A DNA stretch of 64,000 nucleotides from Paludibacter sp. (lineage in GTDB: Bacteria; Bacteroidota; Bacteroidia; Bacteroidales; Paludibacteraceae), in assembly GCA_031292575.1 (NCBI GenBank), contig JARLGX010000002.1, positions 95,036-159,035 of the forward strand, in the 5' to 3' direction. This document shows positions 33,636-43,187 of the stretch, piece after piece. Under the pieces are notes generated by a model. That model did no database searches. It had not been told where the DNA came from and saw only the letters and a list, made by a program, of their open reading frames with translations. Made by a program: the position numbers and the translations under genes. Position 1 is the first letter of the stretch. Every line of letters begins with the position of its first letter.

Positions 33636-35339
33636 ATGAAAAAGCAATTATTTTTCGCATTTTCAATGGTGCTTGCTTTAGTTTTCAGCTCTTGTAGCAA
33701 AGACTTGACTGCATTGGACCCAAGCCTATTTAAATGTAACCCTAATCCTCTTGAAGTAAAAGGTGGCAAAATTGATGCTACAATTACAGGGACTTTCCCA
33801 GTTAAGTATTTTAACAAAAATGCCGTTGTGACAGTAACACCGGTTCTGAAATTTGAAGGTAAAGAAGTTAAAGGCACACCTGCAACTTTTCAAGGAGAAA
33901 AAGTTAAAGGTAATAACCAATCAATTACTTTTAAAACAGGTGGAACTTACTCTATGAAAACTTCTTTTGATTATGTACCTGAAATGGCAAAATCAGAACT
34001 TTATTTAGAGTTTAATATAGTTCAGAAAAAGAAAACGTATCAAATCCCAAGCGTAAAAGTTGCTGATGGAGTAGTTGCCACTTCTCAATTGGTTTCAACA
34101 AATGCTTCGGAAATGACCGCAGTTATTATTCCTGACAAATTTCAACGCATTATTCAAGAGCAACAAGAAGCTGATATCATGTTCTTGATTCAACAATCAA
34201 AACTTCGCAAAACGGAAACAAATTCTGCCGATATGCTTTCTTTGACTAAAAGGATTAAAGACTTGAAAGAAGCATCAAATCAAAAAGTTGCCAGTTTTGA
34301 TTTGTCAGCTTATGCTTCACCAGATGGTCCATTAAAATTGAACACAAATCTGGCAGAAAGTCGTCAAAAAGTAACGACTGAATTTATGAACAAAGAAATG
34401 AAAAAACTGAAAACTTCAGTAAAAATTGATTCTAAGTTCACGCCTGAAGATTGGGACGGTTTCCAAGCCTTGATGGAAAAATCAAATATTCAGGACAAAG
34501 AAGTTATCTTGCGAGTTTTGACGATGTACAAAGATCCAGAAGAACGCAACCGTCAAATTAAGAATATATCTGCTGCATACAAACAAATTGCTGAAGAAAT
34601 TCTTCCTCAACTACGTCGATCCAAACTGAAATTAACAGTGGATGTAACTGGTAAATCTGACGTAGAAATATCTAAATTAGCAAAAGAAGATGCCTCTAAG
34701 TTATCTGTTGAAGAATTGCTTTATGCTGCAACTTTGACTAACGATTTAGGAGAAAAAACTGAAATCTATCAAAAAGTGACAGAACAATATCCAACTGACG
34801 TACGTGGTTTCAACAACTTAGGCGCTGTAAAGTTCCAACAAGGAAATGTTGATGATGCTTCTCGCTATTTTGCTAAGGCTTTAGAAATTGACCCTAAAAA
34901 TGCAGATGTAAATTATAATGTTGGAGTCACTTCATTGGCAAAAGGCGATTTGGCTCAAGCTGAAGAATCATTTGGCAAAGCAGCAGGTACGAGCGGAAAT
35001 GTAGGTCAGGGACTTGGAACAATCTATACTATCAAAGGTGATTATGCAAAAGCTAAAACATATTTCGGTTCAACAGCTTCAAATAACGCAGCTTTACTAC
35101 AAATTCTAAATACTGACTATAGTGGAGCCCGTTCTACATTGTCGACCGTTGCACATCCAAATGCAATGACATCTTATTTAGGTGCAATTATTGGTGCCCG
35201 TACTAACGACCGTGATGCAGTTTATAGCAATTTAAAAAGTGCTGTAAGTCAAGACAACTCACTTGCTGCAAAAGCTTCGAAAGACATTGAATTTTCAAAA
35301 TTTGCTACTGATGAAACTTTTCTTTCAATCATTAAGTAA
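33636..35339 (+). CDS. TPR-repeat lipoprotein
   Basis: A 567-residue lipoprotein with a lipobox in LALVFSSCSKD (Cys near residue 21). An N-terminal beta-rich region (about 30-150) is followed by a middle alpha/beta domain with SFDLSAYASPDGP and ESRQK segments recalling an OmpA-like fold. A C-terminal TPR region follows (about 395-480; VRGFNNLGAVKFQQGNVD, VNYNVGVTSLAKGDL). Its role is unknown; it is probably an envelope-associated scaffold. Own promoter and terminator. Confidence 0.78.
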   Translation: MKKQLFFAFSMVLALVFSSCSKDLTALDPSLFKCNPNPLEVKGGKIDATITGTFPVKYFNKNAVVTVTPVLKFEGKEVKGTPATFQGEKVKGNNQSITFKTGGTYSMKTSFDYVPEMAKSELYLEFNIVQKKKTYQIPSVKVADGVVATSQLVSTNASEMTAVIIPDKFQRIIQEQQEADIMFLIQQSKLRKTETNSADMLSLTKRIKDLKEASNQKVASFDLSAYASPDGPLKLNTNLAESRQKVTTEFMNKEMKKLKTSVKIDSKFTPEDWDGFQALMEKSNIQDKEVILRVLTMYKDPEERNRQIKNISAAYKQIAEEILPQLRRSKLKLTVDVTGKSDVEISKLAKEDASKLSVEELLYAATLTNDLGEKTEIYQKVTEQYPTDVRGFNNLGAVKFQQGNVDDASRYFAKALEIDPKNADVNYNVGVTSLAKGDLAQAEESFGKAAGTSGNVGQGLGTIYTIKGDYAKAKTYFGSTASNNAALLQILNTDYSGARSTLSTVAHPNAMTSYLGAIIGARTNDRDAVYSNLKSAVSQDNSLAAKASKDIEFSKFATDETFLSIIK

Positions 35340-35357
35340 CTGATTAAATTATAGTAC

Positions 35358-35392
35358 AAAAAATCCGATGCAGCTTTTGTATCGGATTTTTT
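35358..35392 (+). terminator. Terminator after the TPR lipoprotein gene
   Basis: AAAAATCCGAT and ATCGGATTTTTT form a hairpin flanked by A and T runs. Confidence 0.85.
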
Positions 35393-35538
35393 GTATGAAT
35401 ATATTTCTTTAATGGACAAATAAGTCTAAAATAGATTTGTTTTTTGCAAGGAATTTTTTCCTATCTCTATTTTAAATATTTATATAACATTAGTGCATAT
35501 TCTTTCAAACAACATTTTCATTTTCGGGCATTTAACCG

Positions 35539-35546
35539 TATCTTTG
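35539..35546 (+). promoter_or_regulatory. -7 element for rsfS
   Basis: TATCTTTG fits TAnnTTTG and lies 36 nt before ATG 35583. Confidence 0.5.
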
Positions 35547-35582
35547 TAGTCATTTTTAAAAATAAAAGAATTGGAGACTAGA

Positions 35583-35942
35583 ATGAAGGAAAACGAACAA
35601 ATCGTAAGCAAGATTGTTGAAGGAATACAGGAACGAAAAGGTAAAAATATAGTAGTTGTTAATCTCAATAAATTACAAGAAGCTCCGTGTAGCTATTTTG
35701 TAATATGCGAAGGTGATTCAAATATACATGTAAATGCAATTGCACTCTCCATAAAAGATTGGGTTCGTGATCAAATTCAGGTTAAGCCATATGCGACAGA
35801 TGGATTCGAAAATTGTGAGTGGATAGCTATGGACTACGGACAAATAATCGTACATGTATTTCAGCGGGCAACCCGTGCTTTTTATGACATCGAGCATTTA
35901 TGGTCTGATGCCGATTTAAAAAAATTGGAGGACATTCTCTGA
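35583..35942 (+). CDS. rsfS: Ribosomal silencing factor RsfS
   Basis: A 119-residue DUF143/RsfS protein. Known members bind ribosomal protein L14 and block subunit joining under starvation. Motifs are NIVVVNLNKLQEAPCSYFVI, VKPYATDGFENCEWIAMDYG and HVFQRATRAFYDIEHLWSDA. A TTG at 35571 is in frame, but ATG 35583 is the likely start. It lies 91 nt before ftsH on the same strand. Confidence 0.93.
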   Translation: MKENEQIVSKIVEGIQERKGKNIVVVNLNKLQEAPCSYFVICEGDSNIHVNAIALSIKDWVRDQIQVKPYATDGFENCEWIAMDYGQIIVHVFQRATRAFYDIEHLWSDADLKKLEDIL

Positions 35943-36033
35943 TTTTTAAGGTATTATTACAAGAAATCAAAACCAAAATATAATATTTTTTGTTTTATAA
36001 TAAAGTAAATAACAAAAAACAATAGGATAAATA

Positions 36034-38184
36034 ATGGAAAATAAAACACCAAATCAAAATCCGAATAAACCTTCCAATAAATTTCCAAGATTTAATATCT
36101 CGTGGATATATGGCATCATTATTTTATTTTTACTGGGTTCATGGTTTTTAAGAGATAATAACCCTACCAAAGAAGTCCCTTTTACGACTTTCAAAGAATA
36201 TGTAAAAAATGGAATGATTGATAAAATTAATGTCTACAATGCAAAAAATGAAATTGAAGCTAAGCTTGTAAACTACAATCAAGTAGCGAAAGACACTGCG
36301 GCACTTAGAAAAGCATTTGGAGCAAAATATGTAACTTTTTCATCTAACCCCAAAATCCTAAAAGATTCTTTAGCAAAAAAAGACACACAGGTTTTAAAGT
36401 CAGTATTTGGTGATAAGTATGATTTATATACAAAAGATCGCACAGTTAGTGTAAGTGTGCCTTCGGAAGAATTTTCACGATTCATACAATCTGCCGAAGA
36501 TAAATACGGATTTACCGGAAGCGTAGAATATCAGGATACAAAAAATTACGTAGATATTTTCTTATATAGCATTTTGCCATTTTTATTATTAATTCTATTC
36601 TTTGTATTTATGAATCGGCGCATGTCGGGTCAAATGGGCGGTGGTTCCGGTGGTGGAATTTTCAATGTTGGAAAATCCAAAGCTCAACTTTTCGATAAAG
36701 GCGATACTACAAATAAAATCACGTTTAAAGATGTTGCCGGATTAGCTGAAGCAAAACAAGAAATTGAAGAAATTGTATCTTTTCTTAAAAATCCGATGAA
36801 ATATACTGAATTAGGAGGAAAAATACCAAAAGGAGCTTTGCTTGTTGGCCCTCCGGGTACAGGAAAAACACTATTAGCAAAAGCTGTTGCCGGAGAAGCC
36901 GATGTACCCTTCTTTTCAATGTCAGGTTCAGATTTCGTAGAAATGTTCGTTGGTGTTGGAGCCTCACGTGTTCGTGACTTATTCCGTCAGGCTAAAGAAA
37001 AAGCACCTTGTATTATTTTTATCGACGAAATTGATGCTGTAGGTCGTGCACGTGGGAAAAATCCAAATATGGGTAGCAATGATGAACGTGAAAACACGCT
37101 AAATCAATTATTGACTGAAATGGATGGTTTTGGATCAAACAGTGGAGTTATTATTTTAGCTGCGACTAACCGTGCCGATATACTTGATAAAGCTTTGTTA
37201 CGCGCTGGTCGTTTTGACCGTCAAATTCATGTTGATTTACCGGATGTACATGAACGTAAGCAGATTTTCAATGTTCATCTACGTCCAATAAAAATCAATG
37301 AAACGGTAGACGTAAATTTCCTAGCTCGTCAGACTCCGGGCTTTTCGGGAGCTGACATTGCGAATGTTTGTAATGAAGCCGCACTTATTGCAGCAAGAAA
37401 AAACAAATCGTTTGTTGAAAAACAAGATTTTCTGGATGCAGTTGACCGCATTGTTGGAGGTTTGGAAAAGAAAACGAAAATTACAACTATTGCTGAAAAG
37501 AAATCAATTGCTTATCATGAAGCAGGCCATGCAACTATCAGCTGGATGACCGAACATGCTAATCCACTTGTAAAAGTAACTATTGTTCCTCGTGGTGAAG
37601 CGCTCGGAGCCGCTTGGTATTTGCCTGAAGAACGACAGCTAACCAATAAAGAACATATGCTTGATGAAATGTGCTCAACGTTAGGTGGACGTGCTGCTGA
37701 AGAATTGTTCTTACATCAAATGTCCACAGGTGCAATTAACGACCTGGAACGAGTTACAAAACGGGCTTATGCAATGGTGGCGTATTTTGGTATGAGTGAA
37801 AAGCTGGCTAACATGAGTTATTTTGATTCAACAGGAAATTCTGATTACGGATTTACAAAACCATACAGTGAAAAAACTGCAGAATTAATTGATTCGGAAG
37901 CTAAATATATTGTTGCTGTTGAATATACGAGAGCCAAAAAGATTTTAAGTGATAATGCTGCCGGTCACAACAAATTAGCAGAATTATTGATTGAGAAAGA
38001 AGTTATCTTTGCAGAAGATTTAGAAAAGATATTTGGTAAACGTCCATGGACTTCACGCAATGATGAATTAATGGCTCAAAATGGAAATGTAGATGAATTG
38101 GAAGAAACTTTAATTGAAACCACAGATTTCTCAGAAAAACCTGAAGAAAAGAAAGCAGAAAAGCCAGAGGAAAATGCAAAGTAG
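36034..38184 (+). CDS. ftsH: ATP-dependent zinc metalloprotease FtsH
   Basis: A 716-residue membrane AAA protease that degrades membrane and regulatory proteins. Two membrane helices lie near residues 25-42 and 175-192. The AAA module has Walker [13 protein letters not shown] (about 271), Walker [17 protein letters not shown] and the SRH region [20 protein letters not shown]. The zinc motif is HEAGH (about 494). The Glu/Lys-rich tail is not conserved. Its last codons overlap the LUD-domain gene by 11 nt. Confidence 0.97.
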   Translation: MENKTPNQNPNKPSNKFPRFNISWIYGIIILFLLGSWFLRDNNPTKEVPFTTFKEYVKNGMIDKINVYNAKNEIEAKLVNYNQVAKDTAALRKAFGAKYVTFSSNPKILKDSLAKKDTQVLKSVFGDKYDLYTKDRTVSVSVPSEEFSRFIQSAEDKYGFTGSVEYQDTKNYVDIFLYSILPFLLLILFFVFMNRRMSGQMGGGSGGGIFNVGKSKAQLFDKGDTTNKITFKDVAGLAEAKQEIEEIVSFLKNPMKYTELGGKIPKGALLVGPPGTGKTLLAKAVAGEADVPFFSMSGSDFVEMFVGVGASRVRDLFRQAKEKAPCIIFIDEIDAVGRARGKNPNMGSNDERENTLNQLLTEMDGFGSNSGVIILAATNRADILDKALLRAGRFDRQIHVDLPDVHERKQIFNVHLRPIKINETVDVNFLARQTPGFSGADIANVCNEAALIAARKNKSFVEKQDFLDAVDRIVGGLEKKTKITTIAEKKSIAYHEAGHATISWMTEHANPLVKVTIVPRGEALGAAWYLPEERQLTNKEHMLDEMCSTLGGRAAEELFLHQMSTGAINDLERVTKRAYAMVAYFGMSEKLANMSYFDSTGNSDYGFTKPYSEKTAELIDSEAKYIVAVEYTRAKKILSDNAAGHNKLAELLIEKEVIFAEDLEKIFGKRPWTSRNDELMAQNGNVDELEETLIETTDFSEKPEEKKAEKPEENAK

Positions 38185-38806
38185 TTCCCGAAAGGATATT
38201 TTAAAACGAATAGCATCCGCCACACAAAGGCGGCTTGCTTTTGTTGAAAAACCTTCTGATTACAAAAATATTTACAAACCTATTTTACCAGACATTATCA
38301 CTTGTTTTAAGAACGAGTTAGAAGCTATCAACGGTCAATGTATACTGTGCGAAAGCGAATTTGATTTATATCTGAAAATAAAAGAATTAATTCTGTCAAA
38401 AGGCATCTCTTACGTTTTTTGTAGAGATTCCCGTATTTCTATCTCACTAAAATCTAACGATATTCCAACTTCGAGCGAAATTGTGGATTTTGAAAATATG
38501 CAAGCAGGAATCACTGCTTGCGAATTTCTAATTGCCCGCACTGGAAGCGTGGTTGTTTCATCTAAGAGCGAATCAGGCCGTCAGATGAATATATTCCCCC
38601 CAGTTCATATTGTCATTGCGCATGCATCACAGTTAGTAGAATATCCCGAAGATGCTTACATAGCAATTCAAAAAAAATACAGAGACACTTTGCCTTCAAG
38701 TATTTCTACTATTTCTGGACCAAGCCGTACAGCCGATATAGAAAAAACATTAGTTCTCGGGGCTCACGGCCCAAAAGAATTTATAGTTTTTCTATACAAA
38801 GAATAA
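38174..38806 (+). CDS. LUD-domain (LutC/YkgG-like) protein
   Basis: A 210-residue protein with the LUD fold, shown by ITACEFLIARTGSVVVSS, PPVHIVIAHASQLVEYPEDA and TISGPSRTADIEKTLVLGAH. LUD proteins such as LutC take part in lactate utilisation complexes, but no lutA or lutB is adjacent. In Bacteroidota a single LUD gene after ftsH is common and its job is unclear. ATG 38174 overlaps the ftsH stop by 11 nt; the longer frame to 38114 lies inside ftsH. Confidence 0.82.
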   Translation: MQSSSRKDILKRIASATQRRLAFVEKPSDYKNIYKPILPDIITCFKNELEAINGQCILCESEFDLYLKIKELILSKGISYVFCRDSRISISLKSNDIPTSSEIVDFENMQAGITACEFLIARTGSVVVSSKSESGRQMNIFPPVHIVIAHASQLVEYPEDAYIAIQKKYRDTLPSSISTISGPSRTADIEKTLVLGAHGPKEFIVFLYKE

Positions 38807-38814
38807 AGTTTTGC

Positions 38815-38822
38815 TATCTTTG
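38815..38822 (+). promoter_or_regulatory. -7 element upstream of the OmpA-like lipoprotein gene
   Basis: TATCTTTG fits TAnnTTTG, 136 nt before ATG 38959, giving a leader of about 130 nt. Confidence 0.4.
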
Positions 38823-38958
38823 TAATAATTTTATTATGGTTTCCCGCAATTATATTACTTGACGTTTTAAACTTAAAATAATTTTCACCCTAGTAATTCA
38901 GATATTCTTAAAACAACTCGTCAAACAAGTTTTGTACCATCATTCAAAAATAACTTTT

Positions 38959-39861
38959 ATGAAACTAACTAATTCAGCTATTTTCGTCTTCATTTTAATG
39001 TTTACGATGTTTTCATGTTCTCCAATTTATAAATGTGGAGACCCAAAACCAACAAAAAAATTATTTTATCCAAAAGTTGTTTTAAACGTAATTCATGAAC
39101 GGGATTCATTGTGCACAACCTTATCATCCAGAGATAATGAGATATATGATTTGAAAAAAGACACAACTTCTTTAGGCAACGACATTAGAAATATGCAAAA
39201 GAAATATGACAATTTAACCAATGATAAATTATCTCAAGCAGAACAATTTAACGCCGACCTGAAAAAAAAGTCGGATGAACTAAAACTTAAATCCGATGAG
39301 CTCAATGCAAAAGAGAAACTGTTGGCAGACAGAGAAAGTGCTTTAAATCATTTAAAAAATGTAGTTGCTCGTCAGGATTCTATAACAAATCGGTTGAATA
39401 AAATATTACGCGATGCATTATTAGGATTTAAATCGGATGAGCTTTCGGTAGAAATTAAAAATGGTAAAGTTTATGTTTCAATGTCTGATAAACTATTGTT
39501 TAAATCAGGAAGTGCAGCAGTCGAATCAAAAGGGATTGAGGCCATTAAAGTTTTGGCAGACGTATTAAACAAAAATAGCGACATTGACATCTTGGTTGAA
39601 GGACATACCGACAATGTGCCAATAAAAACAGCTATTTATCACGATAATTGGGATTTAAGTGCTGCTCGTGCTATTTCCATTGTCAGAATATTAACCAATG
39701 AATATAACATTGCTCCAACCCGGCTTACAGCATCCGGAAAAGGTGAGTTTTCACCTCGGGCATCAAATTCGACTCCGGAAGGAAGAGCTAAAAATCGTCG
39801 AACTGAAATCATTTTATCTCCTAAACTTGATGAACTGATGAAACTACTCAAAATTAATTAG
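38959..39861 (+). CDS. OmpA-family peptidoglycan-binding lipoprotein
   Basis: A 300-residue lipoprotein with a lipobox (FTMFSCSP, Cys near residue 20). A long coiled coil follows (about 45-145, with repeated KKSDELKLKSDELNAKEK units), then a C-terminal OmpA domain (about 175-290; LVEGHTDNVPI, NWDLSAARAISIVRIL, GRAKNRRTEIIL) that binds peptidoglycan. ATG 38959 is chosen because it begins the signal peptide; the frame extends to 38932. It precedes cdsA by 47 nt. Confidence 0.92.
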   Translation: MKLTNSAIFVFILMFTMFSCSPIYKCGDPKPTKKLFYPKVVLNVIHERDSLCTTLSSRDNEIYDLKKDTTSLGNDIRNMQKKYDNLTNDKLSQAEQFNADLKKKSDELKLKSDELNAKEKLLADRESALNHLKNVVARQDSITNRLNKILRDALLGFKSDELSVEIKNGKVYVSMSDKLLFKSGSAAVESKGIEAIKVLADVLNKNSDIDILVEGHTDNVPIKTAIYHDNWDLSAARAISIVRILTNEYNIAPTRLTASGKGEFSPRASNSTPEGRAKNRRTEIILSPKLDELMKLLKIN

Positions 39862-39908
39862 ATAAAAATTTAAGCGCAGATTTACTATCTTAACACTTTT
39901 GATCACTT

Positions 39909-40733
39909 ATGAATAACTTTGTAAAACGAACTCTGAGCGGATTAATCTTTGTTTTGCTTATTATAGGTTCAATATTGCTTAGTCGTTTTACTTTTCTAAT
40001 AGCTTTTGCATTAATATGCGGTTGGAGTGTGCTTGAGTTTCACAAGTTAACAAACCTTCAACCTGAAGTAAAAGTAAATGGTTGGATTGCTTTGTTGGGT
40101 GGAGTTATTCTTTTCCTAAGTTCATATATTTATGCTTCAGGAATTTGGCATTATCCAGTTTATTCAATTTATGGTTTTTATATTGTTATAGTTTTAATAT
40201 CCGAATTATATAGTAAAAAATCAAACCCAATAAATAGTTTGGCTTATTTCATTCTTGGTCAGATATTTATTGCATTGCCGTTCTCATTACTAAATTTCAT
40301 ATTGTTTATTGAAGGTTGGCAACCGTTAGTTCTTTTGTCAGTTTTTGTAACAATTTGGGTTAACGATACAGGTGCCTATTTAGTTGGAGTTACTGTTGGA
40401 AGACATAGGTTATTTGAACGTATTTCCCCAAAAAAGTCTTGGGAAGGATTTGTAGGAGGCGCGCTTGCTGCACTACTTTCGGGTTATGTATTTTCATTAT
40501 TTATACCACAAATAAGTTTGCTCAATTGGTTTATCTTTTCAGAAATTATTGTGATTTTTGGAACATTTGGAGATTTAATTGAATCGTTGATGAAAAGAAC
40601 AGTCGATGTGAAAGACTCAGGAAATGTAATTCCCGGACATGGAGGGTTACTTGATCGCTTCGACAGTATGCTTTTAGCAGCTCCTGTTGTGTTTATTTAT
40701 CTGAGTTTTTTATTCGAATTTGCGAAGAAATAA
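39909..40733 (+). CDS. cdsA: Phosphatidate cytidylyltransferase
   Basis: A 274-residue membrane enzyme that makes CDP-diacylglycerol from phosphatidate and CTP. The family signature is near the C terminus: LMKRTVDVKDSGNVIPGHGG, then LLDRFDSMLL. About eight hydrophobic helices are present. It lies between the OmpA lipoprotein and an acyltransferase gene, which fits a phospholipid synthesis block. Confidence 0.95.
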   Translation: MNNFVKRTLSGLIFVLLIIGSILLSRFTFLIAFALICGWSVLEFHKLTNLQPEVKVNGWIALLGGVILFLSSYIYASGIWHYPVYSIYGFYIVIVLISELYSKKSNPINSLAYFILGQIFIALPFSLLNFILFIEGWQPLVLLSVFVTIWVNDTGAYLVGVTVGRHRLFERISPKKSWEGFVGGALAALLSGYVFSLFIPQISLLNWFIFSEIIVIFGTFGDLIESLMKRTVDVKDSGNVIPGHGGLLDRFDSMLLAAPVVFIYLSFLFEFAKK

Positions 40734-40775
40734 GTTGTCCAATACTTGTATTAATTTATTTAATTAGAATGAATT

Positions 40776-41945
40776 ATGGAATTTGATTTTGATGAAATAC
40801 GTTGTTATAATAACGAAGAAGTGCATGCCGCATTGGAGCGTTTGAGTAATGAGAAGCAATTTATGAAGGTTTTAAGCACCATTTATCCGCTTTTACCCAA
40901 AGAAGTTATTAAACAACGATTAATGAGCTTCCATACAAATTATGCTTTTCAAAAAGATATGGTAAATCCATTTCTTCAATACTTAGAAGCCAATATGACT
41001 ACAGGAATTAAACTGAATGGGCTTCAAAAGATTAATAGAGCAACTCCTTACCTTTATATTTCAAATCATCGCGATATTATTCTTGATTCTGCTTTGTTAT
41101 GTGGGAAACTTATTGAAAACAAAATGGATACGGTGGAGATTGCCATTGGTGATAACTTGCTTATTTTCCCCTGGATTGAAGATTTGGTGCGTGTAAATAA
41201 GAGCTTTATTGTAAAACGCGGACTCAGTGCACGTCAGACTTTAGAGAGTTCTCAACGCCTTTCTGCCTACATATTACATACTATTTCCAATAAGAAACAA
41301 TCTATTTGGATTGCACAACGGGAAGGACGTGCAAAAGATTCAAATGACCGCACTCAGGAAAGCCTGTTGAAAATGTTTAATATGAGTGGTGAAGGAAACT
41401 TTACCGAAAACATGTCGAAATTAAATATATGCCCGTTAAGCATATCGTACGAATATGATCCGTGTGATTTTTTGAAAGCAAAAGAGATGCAACAACGTCG
41501 CGACGACTCTTGTTTCAAGAAAGATCCGAACGATGATTTAATTAATATGCAAACCGGAGTAATGGGTTACAAAGGGAAGGTTATTTATGAAATAACCGGC
41601 GATATAAATAAAGAATTAGACCTGATATCTAAAGAATCAACATCAAGAAACACGCAAATAACGCTGGTTGCAGAATTAATTGATAAAAGAATTCATTCAA
41701 ATTATACAATATTTGCAAACAACAAAATAGCGTATGATATTCTAAAGGAACAAAATAGCTTCTCGACAGAATATACCGTTACCGAAAAGTCTGACTTTGA
41801 ACGATATTTATCTTTACAAATTTCGAAAATTAATCTGGAAAACAAAGATGCAGATTTTTTACGAATAAAGCTTTTAGAGATGTACGCAAATCCGCTTATT
41901 AACAAAATCAGGACTAACCCTAATTATTTCGAAGAAGGCGAATAA
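40776..41945 (+). CDS. Glycerol-3-phosphate acyltransferase-like (PlsC/PlsB superfamily) protein
   Basis: A 389-residue protein with the acyltransferase motif ISNHRDIILDSALL (about 92-105, the NHxxxxD core) and a second block WIAQREGRAKDSNDRTQES (about 185-203). It begins 42 nt after cdsA and may act in glycerophospholipid acylation. It is longer than typical PlsC, with an extra C-terminal half lacking a recognisable motif. Acceptor and acyl donor are not known. Confidence 0.8.
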   Translation: MEFDFDEIRCYNNEEVHAALERLSNEKQFMKVLSTIYPLLPKEVIKQRLMSFHTNYAFQKDMVNPFLQYLEANMTTGIKLNGLQKINRATPYLYISNHRDIILDSALLCGKLIENKMDTVEIAIGDNLLIFPWIEDLVRVNKSFIVKRGLSARQTLESSQRLSAYILHTISNKKQSIWIAQREGRAKDSNDRTQESLLKMFNMSGEGNFTENMSKLNICPLSISYEYDPCDFLKAKEMQQRRDDSCFKKDPNDDLINMQTGVMGYKGKVIYEITGDINKELDLISKESTSRNTQITLVAELIDKRIHSNYTIFANNKIAYDILKEQNSFSTEYTVTEKSDFERYLSLQISKINLENKDADFLRIKLLEMYANPLINKIRTNPNYFEEGE

Positions 41946-41971
41946 TAATTGAGTAAAACTCAATCAACTGG

Positions 41972-43045
41972 TTATTTAATTGTAACCATCGTTGCACCAA
42001 AGCCATATTCTCTGAATGAAGCATCCTGAAAATAATACGATTTATAGCGGGTTTTGAGAAGTTTTTCTATTTCGTTCCGTAAAACACCTTCACCTTTTCC
42101 GTGTATAAAAACTATTTTTTGTCCTTTGCGGCTTTTATTTGCATCGAGTACTTCGTGGAATTTATCTAACTGACATTGAAGCATGGCAGCATTCGATAAT
42201 CCTGCAGTTGTATCCAACAATTCGTTGATATGTAAATCTACTTCAATAATTGTTGATGTTTGCGGATGTTTTATTATTCTCGGTCGTGCGTTTGTTTCTT
42301 CCTTCTGGAACATAGCCTGCTTGATTTCTTCGGGTGAAATATCAGCCATCTTTTGGTTTTCAGTTTCTTTTTCAGACCTGATATCAATCAGCATGGCAGG
42401 CTCATCAAAATAATCATTGGCAGAAAAGCTGTGAAGTTTATAGAATTTCACAGCATTAATTTTCAAATTTGCATCAATGACCGATTGCGGAATATAATTT
42501 TTCATCTGCTTGAACGGTAGCAGTTGAATGCGAATTCGTTCCCATAGACTTAATTCTTCTTTCGAAATTTCTGCCAGCAATTCCTGCATATTTGGTTCAA
42601 TAATGCCATTAGCCACACTTTTCCAAACATCGTTTTCTCCGTTTATCACATTATAATATAGATAATAATTACTGTCATTTACCAAATAACACTCATACGA
42701 AGTAGTCTGCAATTGCTTTATATCCAACGGAAAAAACGCCAATAGGGCTTTCATGGTTTCACCTTCCGGAGTTTCTAAAATTAGTTCAGGTTCATTTTTC
42801 TTTTCTGGCTGAATAACTTCAATTGGTTTAATAGTTGTAGCTTCAGGTTTTGTTTTAAAATCCTTTACAGGAAAATTTGTTTTTTCATTTATTGCTGCAA
42901 TTACAACACATTCCCGTTCTAACACCGGAATTTCAAACCCATCGGCATCTTCCACAAACACTATTTTCTTCACTTCATCAACCCGGGTTACTTTTCCTCC
43001 GCCCACTGCGTTCAAAAAACGCACATTATCACCTTTTTTTATCAT
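41972..43045 (-). CDS. DUF2027 and Smr-domain protein
   Basis: A 357-residue protein. The N-terminal DUF2027-like region (MIKKGDNVRFLNAVGGGKVT, FVEDADGFEIPVLERECVVI) is followed by a beta-rich middle. A C-terminal Smr domain (about 270-357) has EVDLHINEL and IVFIHGKGEGVLRNEIEKLL. Smr domains are often nucleases acting on nicks, Holliday junctions or stalled-ribosome mRNA. ATG 43045 is preferred to the longer frame at 43105. It diverges from queA. Confidence 0.88.
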   Translation of the reverse strand: MIKKGDNVRFLNAVGGGKVTRVDEVKKIVFVEDADGFEIPVLERECVVIAAINEKTNFPVKDFKTKPEATTIKPIEVIQPEKKNEPELILETPEGETMKALLAFFPLDIKQLQTTSYECYLVNDSNYYLYYNVINGENDVWKSVANGIIEPNMQELLAEISKEELSLWERIRIQLLPFKQMKNYIPQSVIDANLKINAVKFYKLHSFSANDYFDEPAMLIDIRSEKETENQKMADISPEEIKQAMFQKEETNARPRIIKHPQTSTIIEVDLHINELLDTTAGLSNAAMLQCQLDKFHEVLDANKSRKGQKIVFIHGKGEGVLRNEIEKLLKTRYKSYYFQDASFREYGFGATMVTIK

Positions 43046-43146
43046 AATAAGTTTTTGTCTGATTTCTAAGTAAACAATTGAATGCCTTGTTTCATTTAAT
43101 ATCAATTAATATTACAATGCAAATATCATCTGATGCATTTTTTCTG

Positions 43147-43154
43147 TACTTTTG
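43147..43154 (+). promoter_or_regulatory. -7 element for queA
   Basis: TACTTTTG fits TAnnTTTG, 33 nt before GTG 43188. An apparent TTG start at 43152 lies inside this element and is rejected. Confidence 0.55.
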
Positions 43155-43187
43155 CGACAAATTTACAACAATTTTTCCGAAACTCTT

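Noticed and set aside
38114..38173. N-terminal extension of the LUD protein
   Set aside because: It lies wholly inside the ftsH coding end in another frame; ATG 38174 is the better start.
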